Shown here: piece after piece, positions 1 to 14,008 of the stretch
Numbering within the stretch: position 1 is the stretch's first letter
How the letters are laid out: the number at the start of each line of letters is the position of its first letter
Origin: Prochilodus magdalenae
Taxonomy: Eukaryota > Chordata > Actinopteri > Characiformes > Prochilodontidae
Assembly: GCA_024036415.1 (NCBI GenBank)
Contig: JAMWET010003426.1
Coordinates: 26,001 to 90,000, forward strand
DNA length: 64,000 bases
Reading direction: 5' to 3'
The notes under the pieces: model-generated
What the model was told of the DNA's origin: nothing
Databases searched by the model: none
What the model saw: only the letters and a program-made list of their open reading frames with translations
Program-made: the position numbers and the translations under genes

Positions 1-516
1 AAGAGCTTGGAGTGCTTTACGAAATCCCAAAGAAGTCACAATACAGGACAGCCAGGCAGAATGAGGGCACAGTAACAAAAACAGCCAGCTCAGGTGGATA
101 AAGAAAGCTTGGGAAACGGCCAGTTATAAATATTCCTCCACACAAACGCATACAGCCCCTTTAAGCTACCTGGCTAACTGAGAAAGGCTCCAGGACTTCA
201 TGGTACACAACAACAGACTAACCGAGCCCAGGACACTTCTCAGCGGACTCACTGACCTAAGCATTCCTCGGCTATGTTTAGCTTTATATCTCGGGTGGGT
301 GAGGCAGCCCTGCTGTCCTGACAGGTTCGGCGGTGGAGCTTTCTGCATAATCTTGCTGAGTGGCTCCTGCCACGCTTCGACGCGGTGACGCGCGCGCACT
401 CAATCAGAAGGGCCGCGCGCTTCCGAGTGGCAGGTGCGCCCACGAGGAGGAGGAGGAGGAGGAGGGCAGTGAGCGTCTCATGCGTCGCTGGGGGAAGAAG
501 GCTCCGGAGAGGAACT
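1..516 (+). promoter_or_regulatory. lhcgr upstream region
   Basis: The last 150 bases before the lhcgr ATG (517) are GC-rich, with several CpGs around 376-425 and a GGA triplet run at about 444-465, consistent with a TATA-less promoter and 5' leader. A TATA-like TTATAAATA at about 124-132 lies too far upstream to be convincing. No other gene was recognised here; open frames overlapping this stretch are not conserved in any family I know. Confidence 0.4.
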
Positions 517-3500
517 ATGGCTCTGCGCGCCTCGAGGTTAATGCTGTTGCTGTGGATGGTCAGCGCGGGGAATTCGGGTCTCTCCTGGACTTTCTCGTGC
601 CCACCGGTTTGCCGTTGCACACCGGACAGAGTGAGCTGCACGAGGCACACACAGAGCCAGACTACATCCAGCATCAGCAGCCTGTGAGTAAAAGAGCCGC
701 GCCGCTAACAGCATGACGATGTAGCCTGAAGTTCGGGATGTCCCCAATTTACCTCAGACCCGCAGGTTTGCTTAGAATGAATTAGTTATTAATTACCCGA
801 TTATTATTCATTATTCTAAGTGAATATGTTTTTGATTGTCGACCGTCGGCGCCAACCAAGTTCGGGTGGAGTTAAAGGGGAATTCAAAATCCACTAATTG
901 TTTTAGATTATATGTGTGAACTGGTTCATCGCAAAGGCTGATTTATTTACAGTGGGTGGTGATGGGAACCAGGGGTCCCAACGTCTACATCACATATCCA
1001 GCCATTCTATTTACTCTCCAGCACTACCTATGCATCTACAGGTGTCCTCTGAGTGCTGAATATATAATGTTGATGATGGTAAAATGATCATTAATCTGAA
1101 AATAATCATTTGGGGGTCCTGGTATTTGCCCGGTAACATCTCTCCATCATGAATGGGTTTAAATAAATGGATTAAAACCAAAGCTTCATCACAAACCTAT
1201 GAAAAACATCATGTAGTGCATTCATAGCCATTACATGTAATAGCTTTCACTGGCACTGAACTCCTCAGACGTCCAGTTCCCATCAGCACCACTAAGAACA
1301 ATCCTCCCTCTCAGTTTCTCTAGAATACGGAGCGTTTTACATCAAACCACTCTCAACCTCACTGTCAACATCTCAGCTGTTAAGCAGAATTTCGAGTAGC
1401 TTGTGGTGTTGTCTTGTATTGTTGACTATTACATGCACAGTTTATCTGTTTCCTGCTAAGGTGTGTGTGGGTGTGTGTGTGTGTGTACTCTGTACTTATA
1501 CCTATAACCCAACATCACCCTATTTGTGCTTCAGCAGTAGCTAGTTTCTTGAGAACATGAATATAAAAATACATTTCCTTTTTGGAAAATCTTTTTTGTG
1601 AAGGCTTTCGTTTACCGCACAGCAGCCGTGAGCATGGAGTCATTCACTTCATCAGCACCGCACAGCACTACTCACACTATATTACTGTCTAGCTACCCCA
1701 TAATGTGCCACATTATAATTACCCTACATGCCCTGCCCTCATGTTGGGTTGCTGAATGAACATTAATAGGGAATGCTTTTATATTATTTCCTACATAATT
1801 CAGCTATTAAGATGAAAACGAAGACATTCAGATTGGTTTGCTGTGATGTGGTGCATTGTGGAGGAGCTCACTGGCTGTAATTCTTCACAGATGTGGTGAT
1901 TTGGTCTACAACGCAAACTATCAATTAGCCAAGAACTATTACTGAGCACACACGCCTTTTTCCCTGTGTAATGTTGATCACGGTAACAGTGGTAAATCAT
2001 CGTACAGCTCTGTGCACGTGTCCCTCCAATATAAACGGCTTTTAAAAATTCTCTTTAGCCAGCAATATATCGTTGCAGTCCATGAAAAAACATGTATCTC
2101 CATTTTTAACAATTTTCACTTTTATGTATCATCTGATCACATGAGCTGCTGTGAGAGAATTTCATGAGGAATGGAACAACAGAAATGGCCCAAAGATCGC
2201 TTGGAAAACATCTGGTTCCATTGACTTACATTAGAATTAAATTGGGTTTTGGCCTCTCATGTAAAGTTGCTGTTTTGGAGATACTGGTTTTTCTTTGGAC
2301 AGCGACGATATTCATAACCATTCCGCGCAATAACCTGCTTTAAGGTAGCTCTCAGAAGTAACAGATACCTGCTGACTGTTGTGAACAGACAGTATTCCTG
2401 AACCGCTTGCCATAACATTATAAGTAGATGGAATTTGAAGGTTTTAATAATTGTTTACTTTGTAGCTGAAGGACAGAAGGCCTGGCATTGTTTACCCTCC
2501 AGAAACTGCAACAATTTGTTTTTGCCTACATCTTAATAAACTTTGAAGCAAATGTATGATTTTGCAAAGAAACATTTGAGATGCTGTACTTCTTAATTTA
2601 ACAAAATTAAGAAAATTAAAAATGCCTATAAAGGCCTAAATTGTCCCCACATATTACCGACTCATATATCTCTTTATAATGAAAGGGTCCCTCTTCATTA
2701 GTATGGACCCCCTGCCACACATTTTCAACCCAACATTTTCAACACGCCTGATCCAGCCTATCAGGTTTGCCATATGTGAATATTTGGTCTCTCATCAATG
2801 AAGTCTAAGCACAGTAAGTTTTACTTAGAAGTAGATGAAATTGTTTCAGAGTTCTCAGTGACATGTTTACTGTGTTTTTACATTTATAGAAGACTTGCGC
2901 ATCTGCCTTTCAAAGAGGTGCCCAGCAGAACCTTCAAAGGCCTTGTCAACGTGTCAAGAATGTGAGTTTGAGTTGTACACAGAGTAGATTTGTAACATGG
3001 CTGTTTGAAATATGACTCTTAGATGCGTCCACAGTACAATAGTGGGACTTGTAACTTTGTCAGAGCTCGACATTCTTCCATTCAGCAACGTCATAGGCCA
3101 GCTGACAATGCTTTGCTATTTCACATGGTTTGTATTGCTATTTCAAATGGCTCAGCTACAAAAGAAGTATGTCCTAAAACCCTGATTCCAGAAGTAATGG
3201 ATTTCCTACACAACTGTAGTGAAACATCCAGCGTCAAACAGCATAAGAAGTGAGGTTTGTCAGACCGTATAAGTTGTTTTCTTATCTGAAATAAAATGCC
3301 AAAGCCCCAAAGTGGGAAGCGTGGGCAACAGAAAAGCACACCAGGTGCCGTCACTAATACAACAGAACGAAATTATCCCTCCGAAAGAGGATTAAGGAGC
3401 GCAACATGAAGGACCGAGTAAAAAGTACATTCATTTCCTCAGCAGAAGTTTTATCATCGGAAAACACTCAAATCTAGCTTAACTGCATGCTTGGTCAGAA

Positions 3501-6500
3501 ATTAATGCTAGGATGGGTTTTTATTATCATCATAGCACTTGGAACTGGTGTTTTCCCCACTGTACTTCTTAGCCACAGGTTAAGTACAGTATGTTTTGTC
3601 AAGGACGCTCCTACAGATACAGAATTGCTGAGTTTAACAATAGAAGTGAAGAGGTTTGCTACTTTTCATCCCTCAGTCCTAGTTTCTCTGTCTTTGGTCA
3701 GATTTGGTCCTGCCATTTACAATATATCTTTTTCAAGCAGTCACAGCCATCTATCTTGATGCTGGAGTACTGAACCCCCCGTATTTATTGATTTGACTTG
3801 GATAAATCACTTGTGAGCAAGCCAGTGAGGCGAGTAAGCCAAGGTGCTTTAAGACCATAAAGCACAGTATGTGATAAACTGCTGACAATAGCTCCAGTTC
3901 CCATTAAATCTCTGCTTATACATGCATAATCACCGCCTTCAGGAGTCCTTGATTAGCTGGTTAATTGGCTGGTTGATTAGCTGGTTGATAGCGTATTTCA
4001 TTGGCTAAGCTACCAGTGCAATAGGAGAACAGTGGTAAGTGCTAGTTGTGCATAGAGTTACTGTAGAACAATAAGTAATATGTATTTAAGTAAATCTGTT
4101 TGTTTAAAACATACAAATATATAAGTTAAGATTAATCTTAGCCTGCATTTAGGTAAGAGTAAGCAAGATGGGAATGGGTAAACAAGCAGCTTCTTCTAAT
4201 ATGTAATCGAAGAGTCACAGTGGAAGACTTTGAGGAAGGCCTTCTCAATAATCCTTTCTCATTTGTTTTAAATGGAAAAGGCAATTATGCCCACGGATAC
4301 ATTCTCGAACAGCGAGGAAAACTTTCTTAAGTGGCTCTTGATTGCACAGGACTTAATCTGACCAGAATGAATTAGTATAGAGTAGAGGAGGGGAAAAGCT
4401 GAGGATAGAAACATCAAGGTCACATCACTAAGCCATCCATGTATCCTGGATGCTGATCTTTCTACTTGTTTATGAACAAACCCTGTTTCAGGCTGTGCTA
4501 ACAACATTTCATTTATTTATTTATTTATTTCGCTGTAGTGAAATTTCCCAAAGTGACTCCATCAGGAAAATACGGAGCGAGGCATTTCTCTCCATCCACA
4601 GCCTGGCAGAAATGTAAGTCAGTCATAATGACGGTTATATTTTATACTGTGGGGGGAAAAATGTATTTGAACTATAATTAATAGTGCTGTTCTTTTAAGT
4701 CAATTCATTAAACTCTTTCTCTGGTGACAGCCTGGAGAACAAATTCAACCAGGCTGCACTAAGGGTTTCACCTAACTTCACCTTTTGAAAGAACACTGTC
4801 TGAAAAGAAAAATGACAGCCTTGAAGTGGTCTGCTTAAAATAAATGCCACTTGAATCTGACATTTTGTTTCTAACACAATGAACTTAATATATTTTTAAG
4901 TATGGCACAAGTGTCCTTATATATTTGGCCACTATAATAATATTTTATCATTCTGCCATACCTGATAAATGGATAGTATGCAATACAAGTAGTGTGTTTG
5001 ACTGTTTCTTCTTGATATCTTCCCCAGATCAATACAGAACGTCAATGAACTGGTGGCCGTAGAGAATGGCGCCTTTACAGACTTGCCCAGATTGAGATAC
5101 CTGTAAGACAATTATGTCAGATACCCAGGTTAAATGTCAAAACAGGGCGAATGTAGTCATGATATGTAAGATTCTGTCTTGCGTTGTTTAGGAGCATCTG
5201 TAACACCGGAATGAGACACTTCCCAGACCTTTCTACCATCTCTTCCATGGAGTTGTATTTCTTCCTGTGAGTAATCACGTTCCTCTGTAATTTGGAGGGC
5301 AGAGATTTAAGACCATGGCCTTCCAAAAGCACCTGCAGAGCTGCTGTACAAATCTTTGGACTTATGCCCAGCTCAGCTAATACACTGTTAAGGCACTCCA
5401 TGTTAATTGCACATAAATATAGCTCTGGTGAATGTCAAAGAGAAAGTAAAATCCCTCATTCATTCGGATTCAAAAGCCTATTCACACGGCAACTTGCTCA
5501 GTTTACCGACCTGAAGGTGAATATCTGGATAACTTATACTGAAGTTGTGAACATTCCCACCTCATCTTATTTCATTATCCGCTCTTCTCCTTTTCTGTGA
5601 AGGGAAATTGGAGATAACTTGCAGTTAAACAGCATACCAGCCAATGCCTTTCAAGGCATATCCAAGGAGTACATATACATGTGAGTATAGAAGAAATGCT
5701 CAGGTTGTATACAGTGACTGTACAGGACCATAACAGCCAACCAAAAGTCAAACAGGGAATTTAATACTTAATTGTAATTAGGTCCACATTATACAAAGTT
5801 AAAAGAATAAAATAAAATATAATTAAGTGAAAAAGTGTCAAAAACATGCCCAAGTATGCAAAGTGCTTTAACAGATAAACCTCTGACCCACCAGAAAGTT
5901 ACCCTAGCCAGAAAACTAACTTTTTAATTCTAGAAGTTAAAATTGTATATTCAATTTATACATTTTCAAAAAATGAAAATGTAAGAAGAGACTGTAATTT
6001 GAATCATTTTTATGTTCAAATCTTCCAAAATATAACTGAGTAGTGAAGTATTTTCCATCTCTGTTACATGGCAAGAAACTTTCAAACTTCTATTAAACAA
6101 TTATATAGCTTCAGAATAACCATAGCCAGTTTGCACTGTAGTCTATGTAGTATAACCCTAATAATAATAATAACAATAATAATAATAACCCTAAGGGTCT
6201 AATACGGCTCAGATTTGAAGCGGTAGCTCCAAACTTAAGCACTGTTTTTGTACAATTGCTATTATTAAGGATTCAGGAAAAGCCTGTGGGGGGGGGTTGT
6301 TTATGTTGACCTGAGCCTTCTAGCCACGATGTAGCTTTAGGTTAGGTAAGCTTTGGGAATATAAAATAGTTTTGGTTTTGTTCAAAGCCTTTATTTTTCA
6401 GTTCCTAGGTGGGGCTTTAGATGATGGCGGTATAAAATATACAGAAATGGCAATAATGTTACAAAGTGTCTGTTTCTCCCTTTAACATTTGTTTCACCTG

Positions 6501-9500
6501 GTCACTTCCATAGGAACCTGGTGAGGAACGGATTTACCGAGATCAAATCTCATTCTTTCAATGGGACCAAACTGGATAAGCTGTACGTATCTCTCTTATC
6601 AGTGTGAAAATGTTCTCTCTTTCAGACGCATCACTTTCAGACATGTTTACAATCAGCAGCCTCTCTTGTCTCCAAATGAGTGGCAGGATCAGTTGTTTGT
6701 ATTGTGGTTGAAGGTTTGGGATAATCAAAGGAACACAGTGTACGGCTAAATAAATATTAAATGAGACAAAACACTGAGGACTGCAGTGTTTTGTTAACCA
6801 CGTACACTTCAGTATCCTGCCACTAGGTATAAACAAACATACATCTGTTCTTATTGGGGTCAGTTACAATCCACAGCCCTTTTTATTCTACTTATTAGAA
6901 TTCTGAAGGACAACAGGCAACTCAGTGAAATCCATGATAAAGCTTTCGAAGGGGCTACAGGACCAAGTCTGCTGTAAGTAACACTCTAACCTCAGACTAA
7001 TGCTGAGTTCTACCACAGTATGAGGTGCACTTCCTGAAAGGAATCGAGGCACATGATGGTAAATAATTCTAAACCCCCAGTTAGGTATCATTTAGTAGGA
7101 ACAAATTTCAAATAAAAGAGCGTGCAGAAGGGAACACATGTACGGAAAAAGTATATATTAAAAGGTTCCTATCTGTTGGTCAAGGTCTGTATGTTCACGG
7201 GGAGCAGAGCAGCCCTCCCTCAAAAGTATTTCAAGGCAAGTGTCATCCCGAACTTTAGCCTTGTTATGAAAGAGCCAGGAGCCAATTCCACAGGGTCATA
7301 CTAAGGAGCTAAAGAGCTAACAGTAAAGAGTCATCATGAAACCTGGTACACGCCGAGGCACATCAGCACCTATGGTACTTTGGCAGACCAGTTGAGTACA
7401 ACACTGAGAACTTTTTTTTTACTTTAAAGTAAAATAAATAAATTTAAAATATGAATATTTATGATATCTCTAGGACACGGTAGCAATGCAGTGGTTTCTC
7501 TATGAATGTGTTGGGAGCTCTTGCACTTTGGTATACAAGAAATACCAGTGTAGGCTGACACTTTTTAACTGGCTCCAGCACTTTTCACACTCAGCTTGAC
7601 TCTCTTTAAAAAGTCTCAGAATTACGGTGTAGTTCTTCCTCTCCACTGGCAAAAAAATTATATTAGCAGTATTTAAATTTACAACACCAAAATAGTTCTG
7701 TAATATTGTGTAAAATTATATGTTTACAGATATTTAGATATACAGGACTGTGTCAAAATCAGAGCCCCCCATTTATTTTATGTCTAATTAATTTAATTTC
7801 CAGTCAAAACTGCTATTAAGTACAGCTATTCAGCTATTCAGTGTCAGGAAGAACAAAAACTTATCAAAAAATATTTATCACTTTTTATTACACCCTCCCT
7901 TGTATTTTTCTATGCCTCCAAAGTCTTTTCCCACTCATTTTCCTTTCTTCTTTATGTAAATGTGTATCTCCTAGATATAAGAATGAGAAATATCTCCTTA
8001 AAAATAGTAACTTGTATTAAATACCTGTTTAAACTAAATAAATGAAGGGACTAATTGCTGTAAGTTTGTGCGTTTGTAGAGATGTGTCATCCACCGCTCT
8101 CCACGCCCTACCAACACGGGGACTGAGAGAGGTGAAGGTTCTGATAGCTCGGTCTGCACCTGCTCTTAAGACCCTACCTCCACTTGAGAACCTTTTAGAC
8201 CTACAAGAAGCTGACCTGACCTACCCCAGCCATTGCTGTGCCTTCCACACATGGAGACGCAACAACAGGTCAGATCCAATATGTCTAACTGGAATAAGAC
8301 ACTTGCAGAAAAGCTGACAGGTGCACCTGCCTATGCAAGGAACTATTAACACCACTGACAGGCCATTCACACAGTCAGCAGCTTACTGAAGCTCGTTTCT
8401 ATCCTTTAGCCCTTCATTAACGACCACTTCGTGGTCACCTGTCAACCCAGCAGTGACACTGAGGTGTTTGAAAGTCCCACTAAAGCTTTTCTGCCCGATA
8501 AACTCATGCCAGCACACCCACTAGCGTGCCACTACCATGTCGGTGTCACTGCAGTGCAGAGAATGGTCCACAACTCATGTTATATGTGGTCAGAGGCGGT
8601 TATAGCGTTTCCCTTCCTTTGAATAATGGATCTGAGGGCAGCTGAAAAATAACACAGCAGTATATACACAGTCAGTAACTGTAAACTAACCATGAAGTGC
8701 ATGTAGATGGTGGGCGTTTCTGATAAACTGGGGGATCTGCTATTATTCTGAATCCAGACACCCTGAAGAACTACAACTGGAAAAAAACAGCACAACACAG
8801 TCAATGTAAAACCAGTCATGGTTATTTATTAAACTCATAAATAACAACATTATAAATACCAATTATAAATAATACCCTATTATTTTGTCCCCATTCAGGG
8901 AGAATGCTGTATTTGGTCGCTTCAGGAACCTAACAAAGCTATGTAACATGGACAGCCAACCAGATATCATGTAAGGCCGAAGCGGTCATGTCTTTCTTCA
9001 TAGTATTTGACTATGAAAAGCCCATTAGTAAAAGGAAACTTCCCTTATATATCCTTTTCCTCAGAGTCCCATCAGCTGAAGACCTGTCTGACCTCTATGA
9101 CATCAACTTTCACTACCCTGATTTGGACCTGTGCATCAGCAGCAGTCCGCTCAAGTGCACCCCAGAACCCGATGCCTTTAACCCATGCGAAGACTTATTG
9201 GGTTACGGCTTCTTGCGCTCCATCACTTGGATCATCGCCATCTTCGCTGTCCTGGGAAACCTGGCTGTGCTGATCGTCCTGCTCTCAAGTCACCAGAAGC
9301 TGACGGTCTCCAGGTTCCTCATGTGCAACTTGGCCTTTGCTGACCTGTGCATGGGCCTTTATCTGTTACTGATCGCTTTGGTGGACTACCGCTCCCGCCG
9401 GGAGTATTATAACCACGCCACGGACTGGCAGACAGGGTTTGGATGCGGAATAGCTGGTTTCCTAACAGTCTTTGCAAGTGAGCTGTCAGTCTATACTCTG

Positions 9501-10211
9501 ACCATGATTACCATGGAGCGCTGGCACACCATAACATATGCCATGCAGAAGAACAGGAGACTCAGACTGCGCCATATGGTGACTGTGATGGCAATTGGAT
9601 GGGTCTTTTCTCTTCTGGTAGCTCTTCTCCCAGTGGTTGGTGTTAGCAGCTACACTAAGGTGAGCATTTGCCTACCCATGGATATTGAAGCCCCAACTTC
9701 ACAGGGTTACGTGGTAGCTGTGCTGGTCTTAAATGTGGCAGCTTTTTTAATGGTATGCTCCTGCTACATAGGCATTTACTTAAGCGTGCGCAACCCAAAC
9801 GTGGCAACACGCCATGGAGACACCAGGATAGCCAAGCGAATGGCAGTACTCATCTTCACGGACTTCCTGTGTATGGCACCCATCTCGTTTTTCGCCATTT
9901 CAGCGGCCTTGCGTATGCCTCTGATAACCGTCTCTCAATCAAAAATCCTCCTTATACTTTTTTACCCCATCAATTCCCTGTGCAACCCCTTCCTCTACAC
10001 CATTTTCACACGAGCCTTCCGTAGGGACATGTATCTGCTTTTAAGCCGCTGCGGCTGTTGCCAGACGCGAGCTGAGTTTTACAGAGTGCGAGGTCTCTCT
10101 GTAGTTACCTTGGCTTCCAAGAACAAGAGCACCAGGAAATCTCGTTCAAACCAGTTTCACTCATACCACATCAAACTGCGGGGCTGCTTCTTCAGCAAAG
10201 ATGCAACATGA
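517..10211 (+). CDS. lhcgr: Luteinizing hormone/choriogonadotropin receptor, 11 coding exons, 697 aa
   Basis: Gonadal GPCR for LH, normally coupled to Gs at the plasma membrane. Exons: 517-683, 2890-2961, 4539-4613, 5028-5102, 5192-5266, 5603-5680, 6514-6582, 6899-6973, 8080-8268, 8899-8970, 9065-10211; every intron is phase 2, as in this family. Signal peptide about residues 1-23, a Cys cluster (CPPVCRC), leucine-rich repeats of about 25 residues each (exons 2-9), then a hinge with YPSHCCAF and a small exon 10 of 24 residues. Exon 11 carries seven membrane helices (about 366-620), ERW at 467-469, NPFLY at 623-627 and a Cys cluster (645, 647, 648) suited to palmitoylation. LHCGR rather than [12 protein letters not shown] in exon 2, SIQN and [12 protein letters not shown] in exons 4-5, and presence of the LHCGR-type exon 10. 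Possible N-glycosylation: NVS, NGT, NLT. No breaks. Confident in the family; lhcgr1 versus lhcgr2 paralogue not decided. Confidence 0.93.
880..1560. repeat. Dispersed fish repeat in lhcgr intron 1 (related copy near 21.5-22.0 kb)
   Basis: The stretch contains GGTGGTGATGGGAACCAGGG near 955-975 and CCCATCAGCACCACTAAGAA near 1279-1298. The second motif resembles 21857-21876 in the gtf2a1l intron. It ends in a TG-rich run (about 1462-1486). It looks like a non-autonomous element known to me from fish genomes, family name not recalled. The rest of intron 1 (684-2889) shows nothing recognisable. Confidence 0.45.
7740..8030. repeat. Tc1-like non-autonomous element in lhcgr intron 8
   Basis: It begins TACAGGACTGTGTCAAAATC, which resembles the left ends of Tc1-type elements. 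It contains GAAATATCTCCTTAAAAA, found again almost unchanged near 51367-51384 in clhc1 intron 10. The two are therefore copies of one family; no open transposase frame remains. Confidence 0.5.
8345..8760. repeat. Degenerate half-copy of the palindromic otophysan element (lhcgr intron 9)
   Basis: Ordered matches to the better copy at 43.6-44.3 kb include CAGTGACACTGAGGTGTTTG, CATGTCGGTGTCACTGCAGT and a following GAATGGTCCAC segment. Only the right half is visible. It fills most of the intron between lhcgr exons 9 and 10. Confidence 0.6.
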
Positions 10212-10416
10212 GACTCATATTTCAAAAACTGGACTGATTCACTGTTCCACAGCTGTATATACTGTACATACTGTGAATATATACATGCCAAAGTGAGTTT
10301 GCTTTTTTATAGGGTTTTATTTAAGTTTGTTTATTCTTTTTTTTACTTGGTCTTTTACTTCATGTGCACAGGGCAGTGTTTTTTAAAGGCGACTAGATTT
10401 TCTTCTGCAGAATCAA

Positions 10417-10422
10417 AATAAA
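10417..10422 (+). terminator. Polyadenylation signal AATAAA for lhcgr
   Basis: Canonical AATAAA about 206 bases after the lhcgr stop, with T-rich sequence before it and GT/T-rich sequence after. From here to the gtf2a1l stop (11539) the two convergent genes share roughly 1.1 kb; nothing else was recognised in it. Confidence 0.6.
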
Positions 10423-11538
10423 AACTGTTTCTTTACAATGCGTAGTTATTAAGCAAAAATGGCTCCATGTTCCTCCATTTTATACTCGCTTGTTTTTAAA
10501 TCCAGAAGTGCTGCAATGTACCACGGACACGTTACTTACGTTACTGGCCACAATTTTTATATCTGTTTTTTTTCTTCACTGTCAACATAATACTATGAGT
10601 GCTGCTTCACATCTGCCCAATTTAAAGACAAGCTACACTTTGTGCTATTAAAGAATAACACAACACAATGGATATTGGGAATGTAAATCTAAATTATATC
10701 CAGATGCTGTGTTCTGTGCTAAACATTACAAATGCACTTGCCAGTAATTCCTTGGCTCTGGCACAGTTCAAAAGAGTCTGCCACTGATTCATAGCCATGA
10801 CACAGTTTTTTTCAGTCATGACAAAAAGGTAATCTATGGTTGAGTTCTGACCAGACTCTCAAATGCAACACTCAATTAATACTGTTGCTCTTTACATCTT
10901 TACTTTACATTTCAAGCACGCGTTTCCCTTCTTCTATAAAGTTACCAATTTGGAGATACTTGTTTGTGGACAGCAACAATATGTAATAACCATCCCTGAC
11001 TATATTTTTTATGCAAGAAGTCAATATTTAGTCAGCAACATGCCTAAAGGCACATAATATGCTGCCCCCAATCTTGACAATCAATGAATACCATCTAGTG
11101 TGTCCTATTCACACTTAAATTAGCATACTAAAGCCCGAAGGAGGCATAACACAACTAACATCAGCAAATTTGTCAGTAAAATCCAACCCGGAATTTAAGT
11201 TTTTCAGTAAAAAGAGAGACACCACAGTGATTTTGTCTGCAGTGTGTTTCATTCAAACAGTGAGAGTAACCCAAAATCAAAAATTGTTCAAAACATCTAG
11301 CACATTTCTTTATACACTTTGAAAAGAAAATGAAATAAACATTAAACAGGCTGGAAATGGTCACAGTGGCACATCACAGTAGACTTACAGTCTACAAGCT
11401 AGTAAGGTGGACTGTGAGACAACAAAAACAAAAGATATTCCATGACCGCCATTTACTATTCTAACAAGAGCATTCTTAAAGGGTAAATACCATCAAACAC
11501 TGTATAACATCTGTAAGGCTGTTATGATTTGACCCATC

Positions 11539-13912
11539 TCACCAGTCCGCTTCCCCGACGGCTTTGGAGAAAACATAGTCCTTACCGCTGTAGCACATAA
11601 CTCCGTCTTTTAGGTAGAACTTCCATCTGTTTTTGCTGCGGTGAATCTGTGGGAAAATACATTAAGATTTAAATTTAACATTGATGATGATAATTCATAA
11701 ACAGTTTTCCTTCGTTATTTTAATAAATAGCATCTAGACTGCATTAGACTGCGTTTCACTGCCGTCACTGATGTTATTAACTAATGAATAAATTTACTTC
11801 ATCTAATCAATATTATTTAGACTCTTTTCTGCTGTTCAGTACAAACACGATCACAACACATATTAAGCAGCATTCCAGTTTGTCATCAAGAGTTTGCTTA
11901 TTTTCTCCCAAATATGTATGATGTATTTTAAAGGTGCCATAGAATTCAAATTTGAATTTGTATAGGTCATAGTTGAATGAGGAGATTCGGTACCAAGAAC
12001 CCACATACCATGAACCTTGTTTGGGGCAGTAACGAGCCAATTCCAAAATCCTGAATTGTTAGGATACGCCAAAATCATCCTAACTAGCTCACATCCTAAT
12101 TCTCTAGGTTTCAGCACTGGCCCTTGGGCAGTGTCTGAGCTCATGGTGTGTTTTAGGCTCTAACCTGTACCAACTGGAATATTATCCAGCGGAACACTAA
12201 GCACGGTTGTAAGTTGCTCTGGATGGGAGCGTCTGCTAAATGCCTTAAATGTAAATGTAACAAAACACAATGTAGCAAAAAAATAAATAAAAGGCACACA
12301 CAAGGCTAAAGTTGGCTTCCTAATCACTACTTCTTTATTTAATGTTGTATTCCAGAACATCCTATTGGCAGAATGCATCTTTGACACCATTTAAGGTGGG
12401 ATGGAAGATTCACAAAACAAGTTGTTATAAATAAATCCAATTTTAGAGGCCTCATATTTAACAAGGTGCTGGACAACCAGCTGTATAGGTAAAGTTAGCC
12501 ACAAGCAAGCTCCCCGTAACTGTACCAAGTAGTACAACTGTGCTTACTTACATTCATTTTGCGATCCTGTCTGTGTTTATTTCAACAGTTTTTTGTGTAA
12601 GCCATTACCGAGTCTTTCTGTAAACCAGCAAAGTTTCAAAGCAGAGCTTGTTCAATTATTCACAACCAAATCCAAATTGTAGAGTGCAAATATGTATGTA
12701 AAACCACATCTGGGCTTTTTTTTTTTTGACCCCAACCAAAGTCACAATACTTCTATGTACACATCAGAGAACAATTTAAAATGCTGAATAAATGCAGTCT
12801 ATGGCACCTTTAATATCTAAGCTTTTTGAGACTGAATCATGCTATAACCAAGTGTGAAACTAAATCTAACTGTAATGCCAGATCAAGCAAAACAAAGCCT
12901 AGCCAAATCACAGGGCTCCACAGTAGGTCTTACCTTATCATACTGGCAAACAATGACGTTATCTGTGTCAAAGATCTCTGGAATATCCTGCTCACTCACA
13001 TCATCACCAGAATTCAGTGGATCCTAGACATGGCAAACGACATAAACAGCATTAAAATGCCCTTCTTAACAGAGCAGCCCCAAAACTGAAAAGAAAATAC
13101 TGAACAGAACAATCATATAAAACTAACTTGAAGGATAATAAATGCTGCTTTTGGTTTTGGGAAAATGACAAGCTGAATATAAGTACTGAGCAAAACAGAC
13201 GCAGAGCCATTTTGGTTCAGTGTGTTCTACTTTGTTCGAGTAGGACACAAATATTACTGACAGGAACAATTAAACTGGTAGACTCCATCACTCATCAGCA
13301 GCTGGGGCTGGAATCGTGTCAAGAGACATATAACAACAATGTAAAATGGATTACACTTATAGTTTATTTTGAAGTTTAGCATAAATAAAAGAACATGCAC
13401 GGGACTTATTTAAATAATTAGCGCAGTAAAGTGCTCCAGAAGTCTCAAATACATTTATTATTTCTAAGCGAACATTATTAATGCATAAATGATAACTGAC
13501 CAGCTGCAGAATGTAAAACTGAACTGAACATCTACATATTCTACTCTGAATATTTTGTGTCCCCCTCACCTCTTCTTCCACCTCCTCTGGATCAGGCCCT
13601 TCACTGTCACTGCTGGAGCTTCCACTGGCATCGGTACTGCCTCCTGCACCCTGAAGAGCTTTCAAAGCCTCTGCATTGATAATGCCTAGGAACTCATTCT
13701 CTGCGACAACCCCTTGATCTTCTTCTTCCTGCTCCTGCCCTTCCTCTCCAGCTTCAGAGCTGCTGTCGCCAACACCGTCGAGCTGCACTATGTTGGCCAA
13801 CTCATTGAAATTGTAGTCCCTCAGGAGTTCCATCTCAAGCTAGAGAGAAAGAAACAAAACCGGATTATTGTCCCCAGCACCAATATATCACAATTATGTG
13901 ACTTGAGGTAAA

Positions 13913-14008
<96 letters not shown>

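Noticed and set aside
249..716. Overlapping open frames around lhcgr exon 1 on both strands
   Set aside because: They come from GC-rich, triplet-repeat sequence; only the frame from 517 carries a signal peptide and the LRR N-cap cysteines and splices in phase.
9065..10211. FSH or TSH receptor instead of LH receptor
   Set aside because: Transmembrane region alone is ambiguous, but exons 2, 4, 5 and 6 follow LHCGR wording and the extra small hinge exon 10 is an LHCGR feature.
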